A stretch of DNA of 64,000 nucleotides from positions 46,163 through 110,162 of IMG/VR virus record IMGVR_UViG_3300024262_000019. One strand, written 5' to 3'. Shown one piece after another: positions 1-8,974 of the stretch. The notes beneath the pieces were generated by a model. That model worked only from the letters and a program-made list of their open reading frames with translations, searched no databases and was not told where the DNA came from. Each line of letters starts with the position of its first letter. Positions within the stretch are counted from its first letter, which is position 1. Made by a program: the position numbers and the translations under genes. Source of the stretch: a virus.

Positions 1-1629
1 GGTTCCGTCGCCGGAATCCATAACCTCTGCCGTGACGGCAGTCCCTTTGAGAACAGATGGAACATCAAGAGCACCGGTATCCGTGATGGTCACGAAGTCC
101 GAGTTATCGTTCATGATATCTGGGAAATACAGAGCATCTCCTGCATCATCGAATACGATCTCTTCGTATGTTTCCTTGACCTCATCTTCGCCGGTGAAGC
201 CGCTAGTCAGGAGAACCGTCACGTCATACTTTGAGTATGTTCCAGCGCCAGTGACTGCCTGGGTTCCAGATGTGAAATAGTTCTCGTTTCCTGAGATACG
301 CAGCGTGAGACTGTCCGACCAGGAGCCTACGTTATCGGCGTCCATCTCCCACATGCAGTAGCTGTAATCAACGATTACATCGTTGCCGAGGAAGGGAAGA
401 TCCGTGCCGCCGGTAAAGGTTACGCTAATAGCTCCAGTGGCATAATCAACAGTTCCAGCGACACCGGTGCCACCAGCTGTGGTTGCGGTAAATACGCCAA
501 GTCCATTGTCCGTAACCGTCTGCAGGGCACCGCCTGCTTCGTAGTCTGCGGTCATAGATAGGGCATCGGGACCGTTGTCGGTTCCAATGGTCCTGGCCGC
601 AAACGTCATAGTCAGAACGCCAGTGTCTCGATCCAGTGAAGCTGAGGAGATACGAGCAGCATCGGCGCCACCAACAGTGGATACACCGGTGATAGTTGCC
701 GTCTTAACATCGTTGTCCGTACCGCCGGACATGACAGCCGCGCCGAACGATGTCGTGCCACCGGTCGTAGTGGTAGCAAGCGCGTTGCCAGCCGTGCCAC
801 CCAGAAGGGCCCAAACATCTACCGTCGAACCAGGGGTAACTACTGCTGCAGCAGCATCAGGGTTGACGACCGTGCCTGTTCCGTAGAGAGATCCAATACC
901 AGTGCCAGCAGTAACGGCGGCAACCAGGTTATTTAGTGCAGTGGTGTCCGAGGCACCGATAAGGACGCTATTTGCGCCACCGAGCACCGTATTGAACGTG
1001 TACGTTACGCTGCCAATCGTGACAGTATCCGTATCCACGATTGGACCACCAGACACCGTGAGCAGTTCGGTTGCCTGAATAGACTCTGTCCAGTTCAGGG
1101 TAACGAGTGCGTCTGTTAGGGGGAAGGCTGCAAGAGCCGCACTGACATGGGGACCAACAACGGCTTCGCCGATAGCTGGAGTGAATGTCATCGCTTCGCC
1201 TGTGGTTCCACCGGCTGGATCATTGCGCCAACCAACAACAACCGACCCCTTGAACAGGGGAACATTGGCCATCGTAGCGCCAAGGGTAACGGTAGCGCCC
1301 GTACCAAGGCCAAGGGCCTCGGCTACAACTGGCTCAGTGACACAGGATTCACCTGCAACCGAGTCGGTTGGGACAACACGAACTACGTACGCCCTGGTCC
1401 CACCGTTGGCGAAGAATGCCTGTACGGTAATTGGGACACGAGAGTCGTTCGTATACTCACCGAATGTACGAACAAAGTCGTCGTTGCTGGTTATCAGCTT
1501 GGCTACGTTGTCTGGACCTCTGCCGGTCCATCCCATTGTGGCCATTGTTGAGGTTCCAACTGCATCGACCTGTTGGCCGCTGACATTGACTTCCTCAATA
1601 AAAATACCCGGTGAAAGAAATTCAGCCAC
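1..1629 (-). CDS. Contractile tail sheath protein (partial, 3' end beyond window)
   Basis: Starts at a GTG (1629-1627) with a perfect AGGAGG five bases upstream (1635-1640) and stays open for 543 codons to the window edge. The N-terminus (AEFLSPGIFIEEVNVSG, then GTSTMATMGWTGRGP, and FFANGGTRAYVVRVV near residues 72-86) is the classic phage tail sheath start: a PG-x-x-x-EE motif and an ANGG-R-YVVRV strand. Residues of about 190-290 carry a Gly/Ala/Thr-rich module (TVTIGSVTYTFNTV, then AGNALATTTT) that is a common insertion in phage structural proteins. Sheath subunits polymerise round the tail tube and contract at infection. The C-terminal polymerisation domain lies outside the window. Very likely a late virion gene; it fixes the phage as a myovirus. 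Confidence 0.93.
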   Translation of the reverse strand, partial: MAEFLSPGIFIEEVNVSGQQVDAVGTSTMATMGWTGRGPDNVAKLITSNDDFVRTFGEYTNDSRVPITVQAFFANGGTRAYVVRVVPTDSVAGESCVTEPVVAEALGLGTGATVTLGATMANVPLFKGSVVVGWRNDPAGGTTGEAMTFTPAIGEAVVGPHVSAALAAFPLTDALVTLNWTESIQATELLTVSGGPIVDTDTVTIGSVTYTFNTVLGGANSVLIGASDTTALNNLVAAVTAGTGIGSLYGTGTVVNPDAAAAVVTPGSTVDVWALLGGTAGNALATTTTGGTTSFGAAVMSGGTDNDVKTATITGVSTVGGADAARISSASLDRDTGVLTMTFAARTIGTDNGPDALSMTADYEAGGALQTVTDNGLGVFTATTAGGTGVAGTVDYATGAISVTFTGGTDLPFLGNDVIVDYSYCMWEMDADNVGSWSDSLTLRISGNENYFTSGTQAVTGAGTYSKYDVTVLLTSGFTGEDEVKETYEEIVFDDAGDALYFPDIMNDNSDFVTITDTGALDVPSVLKGTAVTAEVMDSGDGT

Positions 1630-1673
1630 TATTGCCTCCTAGATGATCAAATTCAGAGGCCAGTAGATCAGCA

Positions 1674-2156
1674 TTAGTCCTTTCGCTTGAAAGTCCTTTT
1701 GCTTCTCTTTTTGGGTATCTCTGCGGCATCAGCCTTGGTCTGCTTGTTCGAATTACTCTGGGTATCTTTTTTCTGAATATCAGATTGTTTTTTTACGGCT
1801 TTTGCACTCTTTTTAGCCGGTTCGATACCCTGTGATTCGTTCGCGACCTTAACATGGCTTAGATGATGACTACTGGAAGTATCCAGATCTACTAAGCTAG
1901 GTACCGACGCAGGCTTGATTGGCAGATCTTCCTTTGTCTTTATTTTTACTGGAGCTGGCCTGGTCACACTGGACACTGCCACCACCGGATCTCCACCCCT
2001 ATTAGCAAGCTTCCTCTCCCGTACAAGGTTCCAAACGTAAGCACTCATCTGCTCAGGCTTTACGTATGTCTTCTTCCTGGGTGGAAAATGAAGCAATGAG
2101 CCGTCAAATGCTTCGACTGCTTGTGTTTCAGGTGTCGGGTTGTAGATCCAAGGCAT
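1674..2156 (-). CDS. Hypothetical protein, Lys-rich tail, upstream of tail sheath
   Basis: 160 aa. The N-terminal third (residues 1-60: MPWIYNPTPETQAVEAFDG, then a KKTYV-KPEQ segment) looks like a small folded domain. From about residue 65 the protein is low-complexity Lys/Ser/Thr/Asp with a very basic end (KKRSKRTFKRKD). A GGAG seven bases before the ATG supports the start. It sits between the sheath gene and a putative tail-completion gene, so a virion or assembly role is inferred from position only. Function not recognised. Confidence 0.8.
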   Translation of the reverse strand: MPWIYNPTPETQAVEAFDGSLLHFPPRKKTYVKPEQMSAYVWNLVRERKLANRGGDPVVAVSSVTRPAPVKIKTKEDLPIKPASVPSLVDLDTSSSHHLSHVKVANESQGIEPAKKSAKAVKKQSDIQKKDTQSNSNKQTKADAAEIPKKRSKRTFKRKD

Positions 2157-2178
2157 CTTGTCACTCCATTTATATCTT

Positions 2179-2898
2179 CTAAAGAAGTCCGGTATTTACA
2201 GTAGGAAGCCCAGACATCGCCCGCTGGACAACAGGGTCATTCAAATCAAGCTCAGCTTCCACTCGCAGGGTAATGTTGAAGTTAGTCTCCCTACCAGCAA
2301 CATCTGGCTTTGTATCCAGCGCCGATGGGCTCTCCATGAATGCCGTATAGCTACGAAGGTCGTCATTGCTGTCCTTTAGGTAGACAGTCGTATACGGAGG
2401 ATATCTCTTCAGCGTATGACGAAGCATTTGCATTGCTTCTACCTTAAGATTGTTGCGATACCGCGCACGAATCTGGATTGTGTACATCAGATCGAAAGGC
2501 ACCGCCTGGGCCTTGTTCTCATACTGATCGAATCCCTCGGCCATGGTGTCTCCGGTCCTTGGATTCAAAATCGTAACAGGGGAGGCGCTGGTGGCTGGAA
2601 CGCGATACTGCTCATTCCCAGGATGCCACCTACTCATAGCTGGAGTTATGTCATCCCTCCTGATCACAAACGAAGGCAAGATCTTCGGATCTATCGTCTC
2701 GTCTGGGAACGCAAAGTAGATGGGAATACCCTCGAACTCAATATTCCCCGTAGGCGGAGGAGGACTTACGCCGAGTACATCCACAACATACATATCGCCA
2801 ATCGTATTCACGACTCCGCCGAGAGTGGTAATCACCCCTCTGTCAAAATCTGACAGCCATACATCTCCATTGCGTTCATTTTCCTGAGAAAGAACCAT
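2179..2898 (-). CDS. Putative tail-completion/neck protein
   Basis: 239 aa, no signal or membrane segment. The middle contains a beta-rich stretch with FDLMYTIQIRARYRN (about residue 130) and PPYTTVYLKDSNDDLRSY (about 165). This hydrophobic/aromatic pattern recurs in large-myovirus proteins encoded just before the sheath, where T4 has its tail terminator and neck genes. The C-terminus (FNITLRVEAELDLNDP) is also strand-rich. It shares its first base with the stop of the upstream gene (2898), so the two are probably translationally coupled. The neck role is inferred from position and fold impression; the reading frame itself is solid. Confidence 0.75.
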   Translation of the reverse strand: MVLSQENERNGDVWLSDFDRGVITTLGGVVNTIGDMYVVDVLGVSPPPPTGNIEFEGIPIYFAFPDETIDPKILPSFVIRRDDITPAMSRWHPGNEQYRVPATSASPVTILNPRTGDTMAEGFDQYENKAQAVPFDLMYTIQIRARYRNNLKVEAMQMLRHTLKRYPPYTTVYLKDSNDDLRSYTAFMESPSALDTKPDVAGRETNFNITLRVEAELDLNDPVVQRAMSGLPTVNTGLL

Positions 2899-3737
2899 TA
2901 GCGACCTAGCCTATTCTGGAAACCAGCAAATTTTGAAGCCTGTCCAGAAGATATCTTATCCAGTTTAGGCGGGAAGCTCTTGTACCGTTTTGAATTTGGA
3001 TTAGTCATGGTCTGCCCAATGATCTTCTCACTGATTGCCATCCTGCCTATGCTACTGCTGATCGACTTAATCATCCTCCTGAACACCGGCTTCGACTTTC
3101 CACTCCCACCGCCAAACTCCATCTCTAGAGCCTGCATGGCAACGTCGGGTATCGCCTTGCTCCTCCTTGTCACCTTGCCAGGATCTCCAGGCTTGCCCTT
3201 CTTTATCTTCCTGCCCATCTCGCGAAGCTCGGACCTGATTCCCGCAATCTTCCCACTCTGCATCTTGGCAACCTTGTCGGCTTCCTTCTTCGTCACCTTG
3301 CGCTGGATAACGGTAGCCTCCTTCTTTGTTGGCCAAAAAGGAATCGTGTCAGCTGTCCATGGCCCCTTGTCCTCTAGAATCTGTACAGCAGGATCTGGCC
3401 TAACGAGACGCTTCTTGGCTCGCACATAGAGCACGGTCTTGGGAACATCGAGCTTACGTATCCGCTTGGATTTTGTTGGGGCATATATCGCATACCCAGC
3501 TCGGTTTTTGCCGCCAACGCCAATCTCAACTAGCTGTAAAGACTCCTTTAGATCTGCATAGTCAGACCCACCAGGAATCTCGTCTTTGATCATATCAAAG
3601 GCATTTTTAGCAGCGAGATAGCTCACGATTTTATGAAGAGCTTCCGCCCTCTCGGTAAGCTCCTTGGTCACCAACCTCCAGTTGTTTATGGTGCTTGGTG
3701 ACTTCTGGATATCTACAAATCTGCCGCCCTTGGGCAT
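2898..3737 (-). CDS. Hypothetical virion-module protein, basic centre
   Basis: 279 aa. An AGGGG five bases before the ATG supports the start. Residues 1-115 are mixed alpha/beta (SYLAAKNAFDMIKDEIPGG, YAIYAPTKSKRIRKLDV); about 145-200 is strongly basic and helical (KVTKKEADKVAKM, GRKIKKGKPGDPGKVTRRSK); the end is again basic. It lies in the same operon as the sheath and connector genes, so a neck or head-tail joining role is possible. I do not recognise a family. Confidence 0.75.
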   Translation of the reverse strand: MPKGGRFVDIQKSPSTINNWRLVTKELTERAEALHKIVSYLAAKNAFDMIKDEIPGGSDYADLKESLQLVEIGVGGKNRAGYAIYAPTKSKRIRKLDVPKTVLYVRAKKRLVRPDPAVQILEDKGPWTADTIPFWPTKKEATVIQRKVTKKEADKVAKMQSGKIAGIRSELREMGRKIKKGKPGDPGKVTRRSKAIPDVAMQALEMEFGGGSGKSKPVFRRMIKSISSSIGRMAISEKIIGQTMTNPNSKRYKSFPPKLDKISSGQASKFAGFQNRLGR

Positions 3738-3738
3738 G

Positions 3739-4152
3739 TTAACCCCTGAACCGAATCACTGGCTTATCGGGAGGGTCATCCTCTCTAATCTCGGAATCGC
3801 CATCCTTGGAGAGTAGGACTAGATTCGGAGCCTGCTTACCCTCTGGCTTCAATTTTTTCATCAGCTCAATATGCTCAACGCAGACGCCTATGACACGAGG
3901 ATGTTCACTCACTCTGATCGCATGAGTGGCCTTGTTTCCGCACCGAAAACAGAACTGATCGAACTGGGTCATCGGACCCTTGTACTCATGGAAGGCACCT
4001 CCAGCGATCGGACCTCCGCACCCGTCAACGGCAAGACACCTGCCATCTGGAACACCCCTATCCCTGGCATTCCAATAGTTCTCACATGTAGCGCAAACCA
4101 CATTGAGGCCATCGCCGATGGCTGCAGCTATCTTCATTTGATCCAATGGCAC
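3739..4152 (-). CDS. Small cysteine-rich, probable zinc-binding protein
   Basis: 137 aa. Two candidate zinc sites are visible: CATCENYW plus a later C-x(5)-CGG in the N-terminal half, and CFRCGNKATHAIRV followed by GVCVEH in the second half, resembling a duplicated zinc ribbon. The GTG start overlaps the TAG of the upstream gene (TAGTG), with AGG eight bases before it, so it is probably coupled to that gene. A later ATG (4137) is possible. Function unknown; zinc binding is inferred from the Cys/His spacing. Confidence 0.75.
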   Translation of the reverse strand: MPLDQMKIAAAIGDGLNVVCATCENYWNARDRGVPDGRCLAVDGCGGPIAGGAFHEYKGPMTQFDQFCFRCGNKATHAIRVSEHPRVIGVCVEHIELMKKLKPEGKQAPNLVLLSKDGDSEIREDDPPDKPVIRFRG

Positions 4153-6353
4153 TAGCTATACCTAGCCTTCTCCCTGTGCATATCCCGATATGTGTTCAAG
4201 AACATGCCCTCTGGGGCAACTCCGGCGGTAGCAGCTGCTGAGCGCATTGCTCCTAGGACATTCTTAACATCGGACAGCCTAGATGCTCGCTCCCTGTCAA
4301 TGACACTTGGATCTGCAAACATCCTGGTAGTCATAATCTCCCTATCCTGGTCTGGGGAATCAGTGCTACATGCATGCGGCGTCATATAGCTCTTAGCCAG
4401 CCCTGGGCCTTCGCTGGGGTTGCCAGCTGGACCGTAAACCGTCCTACCCAGATCTGGATATGCATCCTCCACACACATGGCGACGTCGTCGCTGGCTGCC
4501 TGTAAAGCCCTGTACGAATACCCAATAAGCGCCGGGACTACTCCCTCATCCATCGACAGATTGGCAAGAAGAGAGAATGATTCCTTCGTCAGTGCCGATG
4601 GCATCGAGACACGGGATTCAACCCCCCGCCAGGCATGGAAGAAATCACCAGCGCCATTCTGGTACGCAGAAACGAGAGATTGTGACTCCTCGACAGGAAG
4701 CATTGCGATGCTTGCCAACTGGCAAACCTCATCCCAATCCAATTGAGACAGAGCCTCGATAACCGCCTGACCTACCAGGTCGCTCGCCTCAAACCTGGAA
4801 AATACATCGAACGGATCTTCCGTTCTGTATGAGGACTCGCCATCGAGAACATCTCGCATCTCCGACAGCAGGGACCCACTTCTGGCAACCGACTCACCTA
4901 CGCTGGCAGTTCCAGCTGGACCTTTCTCACGCTTTGGAGCGGCATCCGCCTTGGCCTTCTGATCTGCAATACCAGGTCTATTAGCCATGAACTTCTTGTG
5001 AAACCCAGACAGAGCCTGCCCAATTCGATGCAAAACTCCACGCTTTTTAGGAGCTGAATCATCAGCTGCGGATTTAGCTGCACTCGGAGCTGCTGCCCTA
5101 GCTGCGCTTGGAGCTGCCTGAGCATTATCAGAGCCACCCTTGGCGCGACCATGGAGATACCCAGCACCCTGAGCAGCATGGCCAACGGCAGCTCCTGCTA
5201 GTTTAAATGGAGCAGCGGCAGCTTTACCCATAAGGCCAAGGGCCTTCTTGCCCATCTCCTTCCGGCTAGCACTTTTAGCGCTCTTATCCGCCTGGCTGAC
5301 TGCCTGCTTCTTAGCCTGCAATTTCATCTTGGCGTCGTGAGCCTCCTTGCTGCCATGAGTCGCCAGCATCCCAGAGAAGCCAGTGGACTTGGCTGCTGCA
5401 GCCTTCTTGGCAAGTGGATCTACTCCGGCAACATCCTTAGCGTGCATCTTAGCCTGCCTTCTGGCAGCCTTGTCTAAGCCAGTCCTAGCCTTATCACTGG
5501 CCTTGCCAACCGTCTGCTTACGCAAACGTGACGCACCCCTGGCCATGGCCTTATCCATCCTGGCCACACCTTGCTTACGTACATCTGACTTCTGCTTCAA
5601 CAGGGAAGCACCCTTGGATAAAGATTGATCCATCCTCGACGATCCCTGTTGCTGAGCAAGAACCTTGCTAGCACTAGGGAATTTGCTCATATCTACTTTT
5701 TCAAAGTGATACTGCACGTCCTCTGACATCGGTCTGTCTGGGTAGCAAAGAGCCTCAAGAACTTCCTCTGCAAGACCGTCTGGACCGTTCTCAACCAGAT
5801 CTCCTAGGTAAGCAAACCCTTCAGGTCCGACCCACTCATAAAATTCGGCAATGTCCATAAAGTCATCAGGGCTAATGACTGCAAGATGCTCAAGGGCAAT
5901 GTCGTATTCGGAGTCCGTAGAACCCATGTATTCGCTGGCGATATACGAAGCTATAAAATCATCTTCGTTCAATATCTCCGGCTCATCAAATCTGAATGGT
6001 GCTGGATAGCTCTCACTAACGATGCCAACCAACTCTTCGATCAAGGCGCTAGACCTGCCGTACAGAGTGCTCTCGTCGAACGTTGGAGTTAGTCCATAGA
6101 CATTGCGAAGCACCATAGCCACGTCTGGAGCTAGGCCAGCGGATAGCCCCATCGACTCAAGGTACCCAACGATGACCTTCTTAGGAATACAGTCCGACTT
6201 ACGCAGACCTGACTCTTTAACGATCATCTTCGCAACTTCATCCGGAATATATCCAGCGCCAGGTGATACCTGACCCGATGGATCAAACTGACTTACGTTT
6301 GGGTTTCCAAGAAAAAGTGCCTGGCCGGGGCCGCTCATCATCCAAGTAGACAT
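4152..6353 (-). CDS. Large virion-module protein with basic Ala/Lys-rich repeat centre
   Basis: I place the start at ATG 6353 (MSTWMMSGPGQ), where AGGAG stands eight bases upstream. The open frame extends to 6413, but that would overlap the preceding HNH gene and lacks a ribosome site. 733 aa. Residues of about 1-230 are acidic and folded. About 235-460 is low-complexity Ala/Lys/Arg/Gln with an internal repeat (RMDQSLSKGASLL / RMDKAMARGASRL). The C-terminal 230 residues are acidic-neutral again. The size and basic centre would fit an internal head or DNA-contacting virion protein, but this is inference. No enzyme motif is seen. Confidence 0.75.
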   Translation of the reverse strand: MSTWMMSGPGQALFLGNPNVSQFDPSGQVSPGAGYIPDEVAKMIVKESGLRKSDCIPKKVIVGYLESMGLSAGLAPDVAMVLRNVYGLTPTFDESTLYGRSSALIEELVGIVSESYPAPFRFDEPEILNEDDFIASYIASEYMGSTDSEYDIALEHLAVISPDDFMDIAEFYEWVGPEGFAYLGDLVENGPDGLAEEVLEALCYPDRPMSEDVQYHFEKVDMSKFPSASKVLAQQQGSSRMDQSLSKGASLLKQKSDVRKQGVARMDKAMARGASRLRKQTVGKASDKARTGLDKAARRQAKMHAKDVAGVDPLAKKAAAAKSTGFSGMLATHGSKEAHDAKMKLQAKKQAVSQADKSAKSASRKEMGKKALGLMGKAAAAPFKLAGAAVGHAAQGAGYLHGRAKGGSDNAQAAPSAARAAAPSAAKSAADDSAPKKRGVLHRIGQALSGFHKKFMANRPGIADQKAKADAAPKREKGPAGTASVGESVARSGSLLSEMRDVLDGESSYRTEDPFDVFSRFEASDLVGQAVIEALSQLDWDEVCQLASIAMLPVEESQSLVSAYQNGAGDFFHAWRGVESRVSMPSALTKESFSLLANLSMDEGVVPALIGYSYRALQAASDDVAMCVEDAYPDLGRTVYGPAGNPSEGPGLAKSYMTPHACSTDSPDQDREIMTTRMFADPSVIDRERASRLSDVKNVLGAMRSAAATAGVAPEGMFLNTYRDMHREKARYS

Positions 6354-6364
6354 AACCATATCTC

Positions 6365-7111
6365 CTATGGCGGGGTTATCCGCCCTGTATCCTGCAGAGA
6401 TCTGAATTTCCATCCCTGCTCACTTAGCGTCTCAATTTGATGACAATTTGCACATAGAACTGCACACTTGCCTATCTCATCCTCGATAACTGACAATGGT
6501 CTTTTTCTGTTTACCAGGAAAGCTATCGCACCAACCTTTCCATCGCCGTGAAGATGGTGAAATTCCAACATAGTTGGATCTGACTCTCCGCAGGATATGC
6601 ATGGATTGCTGGATAAATATTCAATGACGTGCCTCTGACCTACTCTTGTCGGAGGTATCTCGGAAACCTTGTAGTTATTGGACCTGATTGCAGTTCTTCT
6701 TCTGTGGCAATTTCTACAAACTACTTCACATTTTTCCATTTCAATGGAAATAGCATCCCATGACCTTGAAAAAGCACCCCTGCCAATGCCAAACCTCTTA
6801 TCCCTCAAATGATCAAACTCCAAAACACGAAAGTCATCGCGTCCACAGTCAACACATGAACTACACTTCAGTATCTCAATTATCTTTATCGATTTAGCAT
6901 TCTTATACTTGGTAGTTCTTGAGCACACGTCGGAGCTATGCCTCGTATACCTGCGACGATTGCTAGAATTCCTGCAATCTTTGCAGTGAGAAGCTCTTCC
7001 ACTTCCATCTGGCCTACGATGAAAACAATCGATATCCAGCTCCAGCTCACACTTCGTGCAAGTCTTGGCCACAACCAAACCGCCGTCATTCAGTGCAATC
7101 CTACGCTTCAT
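6365..7111 (-). CDS. HNH endonuclease with two tandem HNH domains
   Basis: 248 aa, free-standing. A zinc-finger head (C18, C21, C43, C46) is followed by two complete HNH units: CVDCG (86-90), DH (100-101), CRNCH (132-136); and CISCG (171-175), HH (185-186), CANCH (220-224). The ATG overlaps the TGA of the upstream gene (ATGA at 7108-7111). HNH enzymes nick or cut DNA, and many phage members are homing endonucleases. The gene sits between structural genes, the usual place for such mobile elements. The duplicated catalytic domain is unusual (see findings). Confidence 0.9.
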   Translation of the reverse strand: MKRRIALNDGGLVVAKTCTKCELELDIDCFHRRPDGSGRASHCKDCRNSSNRRRYTRHSSDVCSRTTKYKNAKSIKIIEILKCSSCVDCGRDDFRVLEFDHLRDKRFGIGRGAFSRSWDAISIEMEKCEVVCRNCHRRRTAIRSNNYKVSEIPPTRVGQRHVIEYLSSNPCISCGESDPTMLEFHHLHGDGKVGAIAFLVNRKRPLSVIEDEIGKCAVLCANCHQIETLSEQGWKFRSLQDTGRITPP

Positions 7112-7611
7112 GGGATTTGAATCCGCCGCTCCGCTCCGAACTGAGAGCGCCTTTTCAGAGTCAATTTAAACTGCGTAAATGTTGGAGAGTCATTGATGTG
7201 GCCATCGTGCTCTGCCTTGATAACATCAAAAAACATACCCTTACCCATCGACCATCTGTCGTGATACGGCGTTCGCCACATCTCAATGATGTCGGTCTCG
7301 GATGGGTACGGAAGATTCTTCTCATCCATGGAAGCTCGGCTTATTATTGCCTGCGCATCCCAGTCCCTGCCAAAACCATACTCTTCGGCGAGAGGCTGGT
7401 ACTGAGGGTACTTAACAAGGGCGCCAACGCGATGTGGACCGTCGAAGATTCTCTCCGTAGGCTCACCGTAGAGCGGATCAACTCTCTGCCTATTCCTTAT
7501 ACTGGTGGCATCGAGGGCGTAGTAGTTGATCTCAACGCCAGCAAGATCAATCAAGTCTTGATTGATGCAGTCGAATAAATCGACTTCGCTATCGTCGAGA
7601 ACCTTGCCCAC
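7108..7611 (-). CDS. Putative head-tail connector/neck protein
   Basis: 167 aa from a GTG start with AGGA seven bases upstream, overlapping the end of the preceding gene. The segment LIDLAGVEINYYALDATSI (about residues 21-39) followed by DPLYGEP is a pattern seen in neck or head-closure proteins of large myoviruses; the rest is mixed alpha/beta with conserved-looking aromatics (YPQYQPLAEEYGFG). It lies between two other presumed connector genes. Assignment is tentative. Confidence 0.7.
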   Translation of the reverse strand: MGKVLDDSEVDLFDCINQDLIDLAGVEINYYALDATSIRNRQRVDPLYGEPTERIFDGPHRVGALVKYPQYQPLAEEYGFGRDWDAQAIISRASMDEKNLPYPSETDIIEMWRTPYHDRWSMGKGMFFDVIKAEHDGHINDSPTFTQFKLTLKRRSQFGAERRIQIP

Positions 7612-8234
7612 TACTTCTTCCTGGCGGCCACTACGGCCTTCTCAAATTTGGAGACCTTGGCATCATGATCTTTCGACTTAGCCTTGGCGCCAGATATGCC
7701 TCGACCCTTCTTGGTCATCTCGGCAGTACCCTTTTTGATCCTTCCAGACTTCTGTAGGCTAGCTCGACATATGGCATATGCTCGACTGAGCTTATTACTG
7801 CTACCACTCACCGGGTTACCGCTCTGATCCTTAGCAGCCCTACCCATGACATCCGAAATGCACCGCTTCTCCAGTTCAGAGGTATCCTCGTGGAGAGACA
7901 TCACATCCTTGACAGATATAAGACCTTCGGAGGCATAATATTTCCTCTCCATCTCCTTAGCCTTTGGCGTAGTCATCTTTGGCTTATCAACGTTACGCCC
8001 TGCATCGCCATGTCTCTTTCGAGATTTTATCAACCCAACAGTAGATGTTGGATTTGGCTTGTAATCGACACCTCGCTTACGAAGTCGATCGGACTTTTCT
8101 GTCTCCGACTTCTTAATCGACGCTTTTCGATCTGCTCTAGCCTGCAGCTCATCCTCTGGCTGCCGTCTCAGCTTGTAAGCCTGGTCGAAGCTGATACGTG
8201 GTTTGCTTTTCCGCTTTTCAATTATGTAAGGCAT
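7611..8234 (-). CDS. Basic hypothetical protein of the neck module
   Basis: 207 aa, with Lys/Arg making up roughly a quarter of residues. A conserved-looking patch SRAYAICRASLQKSGRIKKGT (about 145-165) is a motif I have seen in small phage proteins of unknown role. The N-terminal half (SFDQAYKLRRQPEDELQARADRK) is a charged helix. Its end shares a base with the next start, typical of the coupled operon here. DNA or RNA contact is possible because of the charge; function not known. Confidence 0.7.
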   Translation of the reverse strand: MPYIIEKRKSKPRISFDQAYKLRRQPEDELQARADRKASIKKSETEKSDRLRKRGVDYKPNPTSTVGLIKSRKRHGDAGRNVDKPKMTTPKAKEMERKYYASEGLISVKDVMSLHEDTSELEKRCISDVMGRAAKDQSGNPVSGSSNKLSRAYAICRASLQKSGRIKKGTAEMTKKGRGISGAKAKSKDHDAKVSKFEKAVVAARKK

Positions 8235-8239
8235 GACTA

Positions 8240-8974
8240 TTACTGAGCAAAGAATGGCATTGGCATCGCGCTACCGTAGATCTCTTCTTCTAGCTTTGCC
8301 ATCTCTTTTTCAGCCTGCGCCAATAGGGCTGGACCATTCAATTGGACCTGCCCCTGGGCCGTAGGCCACGAAGAGTATTTACTGTAGATATTGCCAAGAT
8401 CTTCCTTAGCATAGGCGAGAGCATACCTCTTAACCAGATCATGGTCACGCTCTGGAAGCTGCTCTATCGTATTGCAGGTACTCTTGTATTCAACATACGC
8501 CTTGCCGCCGCCCTTGGGATTTGGAAGCAACAGAAGGATGTTTTTATATGGGAAGTACATCCAGTTCCTCTCGGAATTGATGATGCGCTTAGCCATGTCC
8601 ACATACTGAAGCGACTGCACCAAGGAGCTGTAGAGTCCAGCTGAGCTTGGTGCAGCGAATGCGTTATATGGGACCTTCTCGTCCGCGATGATGTGCGGCG
8701 CAAAGATCAACGATATGTCCAACGGGCTAACCTGAAAGGACACATCGATGACCGCATCGCAGTCTTCTGGCATGAGGTACTCGACCTGTCCAGAATACAG
8801 ATCGAGCGTCAGATCTCTCTCTACGCCCTTCTTGGCAGCGAACCAACGCTTAGCCTCATGGACGGCGTCTTCGATATGAAGCTCGTCGAGGCAAACCTTA
8901 GCTATCGGACTCCCCAGACGACGAAGAATCCAAGCCTTCACCTCCGCCTCCGTCATTAGCCGTTCGCATGCCAT
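8240..8974 (-). CDS. Putative neck (head-completion) protein
   Basis: 244 aa. The start at 8974 is supported by AGAGG six bases upstream, although it overlaps the upstream gene by 77 bases in another frame. A helical N-terminus (TEAEVKAWILRRLGSPI) is followed by a beta region (LDLYSGQVEYLMPEDCDAVIDV) and, near residues 128-165, SLQYVDMAKRIINSE and YVEYKST. This order resembles T4 gp13-like neck proteins, which sit on the portal and join the tail. Likely but not certain. Confidence 0.7.
   Translation of the reverse strand: MACERLMTEAEVKAWILRRLGSPIAKVCLDELHIEDAVHEAKRWFAAKKGVERDLTLDLYSGQVEYLMPEDCDAVIDVSFQVSPLDISLIFAPHIIADEKVPYNAFAAPSSAGLYSSLVQSLQYVDMAKRIINSERNWMYFPYKNILLLLPNPKGGGKAYVEYKSTCNTIEQLPERDHDLVKRYALAYAKEDLGNIYSKYSSWPTAQGQVQLNGPALLAQAEKEMAKLEEEIYGSAMPMPFFAQ

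Noticed and set aside
612-818. Small minus-strand frame inside the tail sheath gene
   Set aside because: Different frame within a clear coding sequence, no ribosome site.
1147-1642. Two plus-strand frames of 134 and 153 codons opposite the tail sheath
   Set aside because: The sheath frame has a perfect ribosome site and a recognisable protein; the others have neither.
2980-3429. Hydrophobic plus-strand frame that looks like a membrane protein
   Set aside because: Antisense of a Lys/Arg-rich gene; complementing Lys/Arg codons gives Leu/Phe/Ser codons and false membrane helices.
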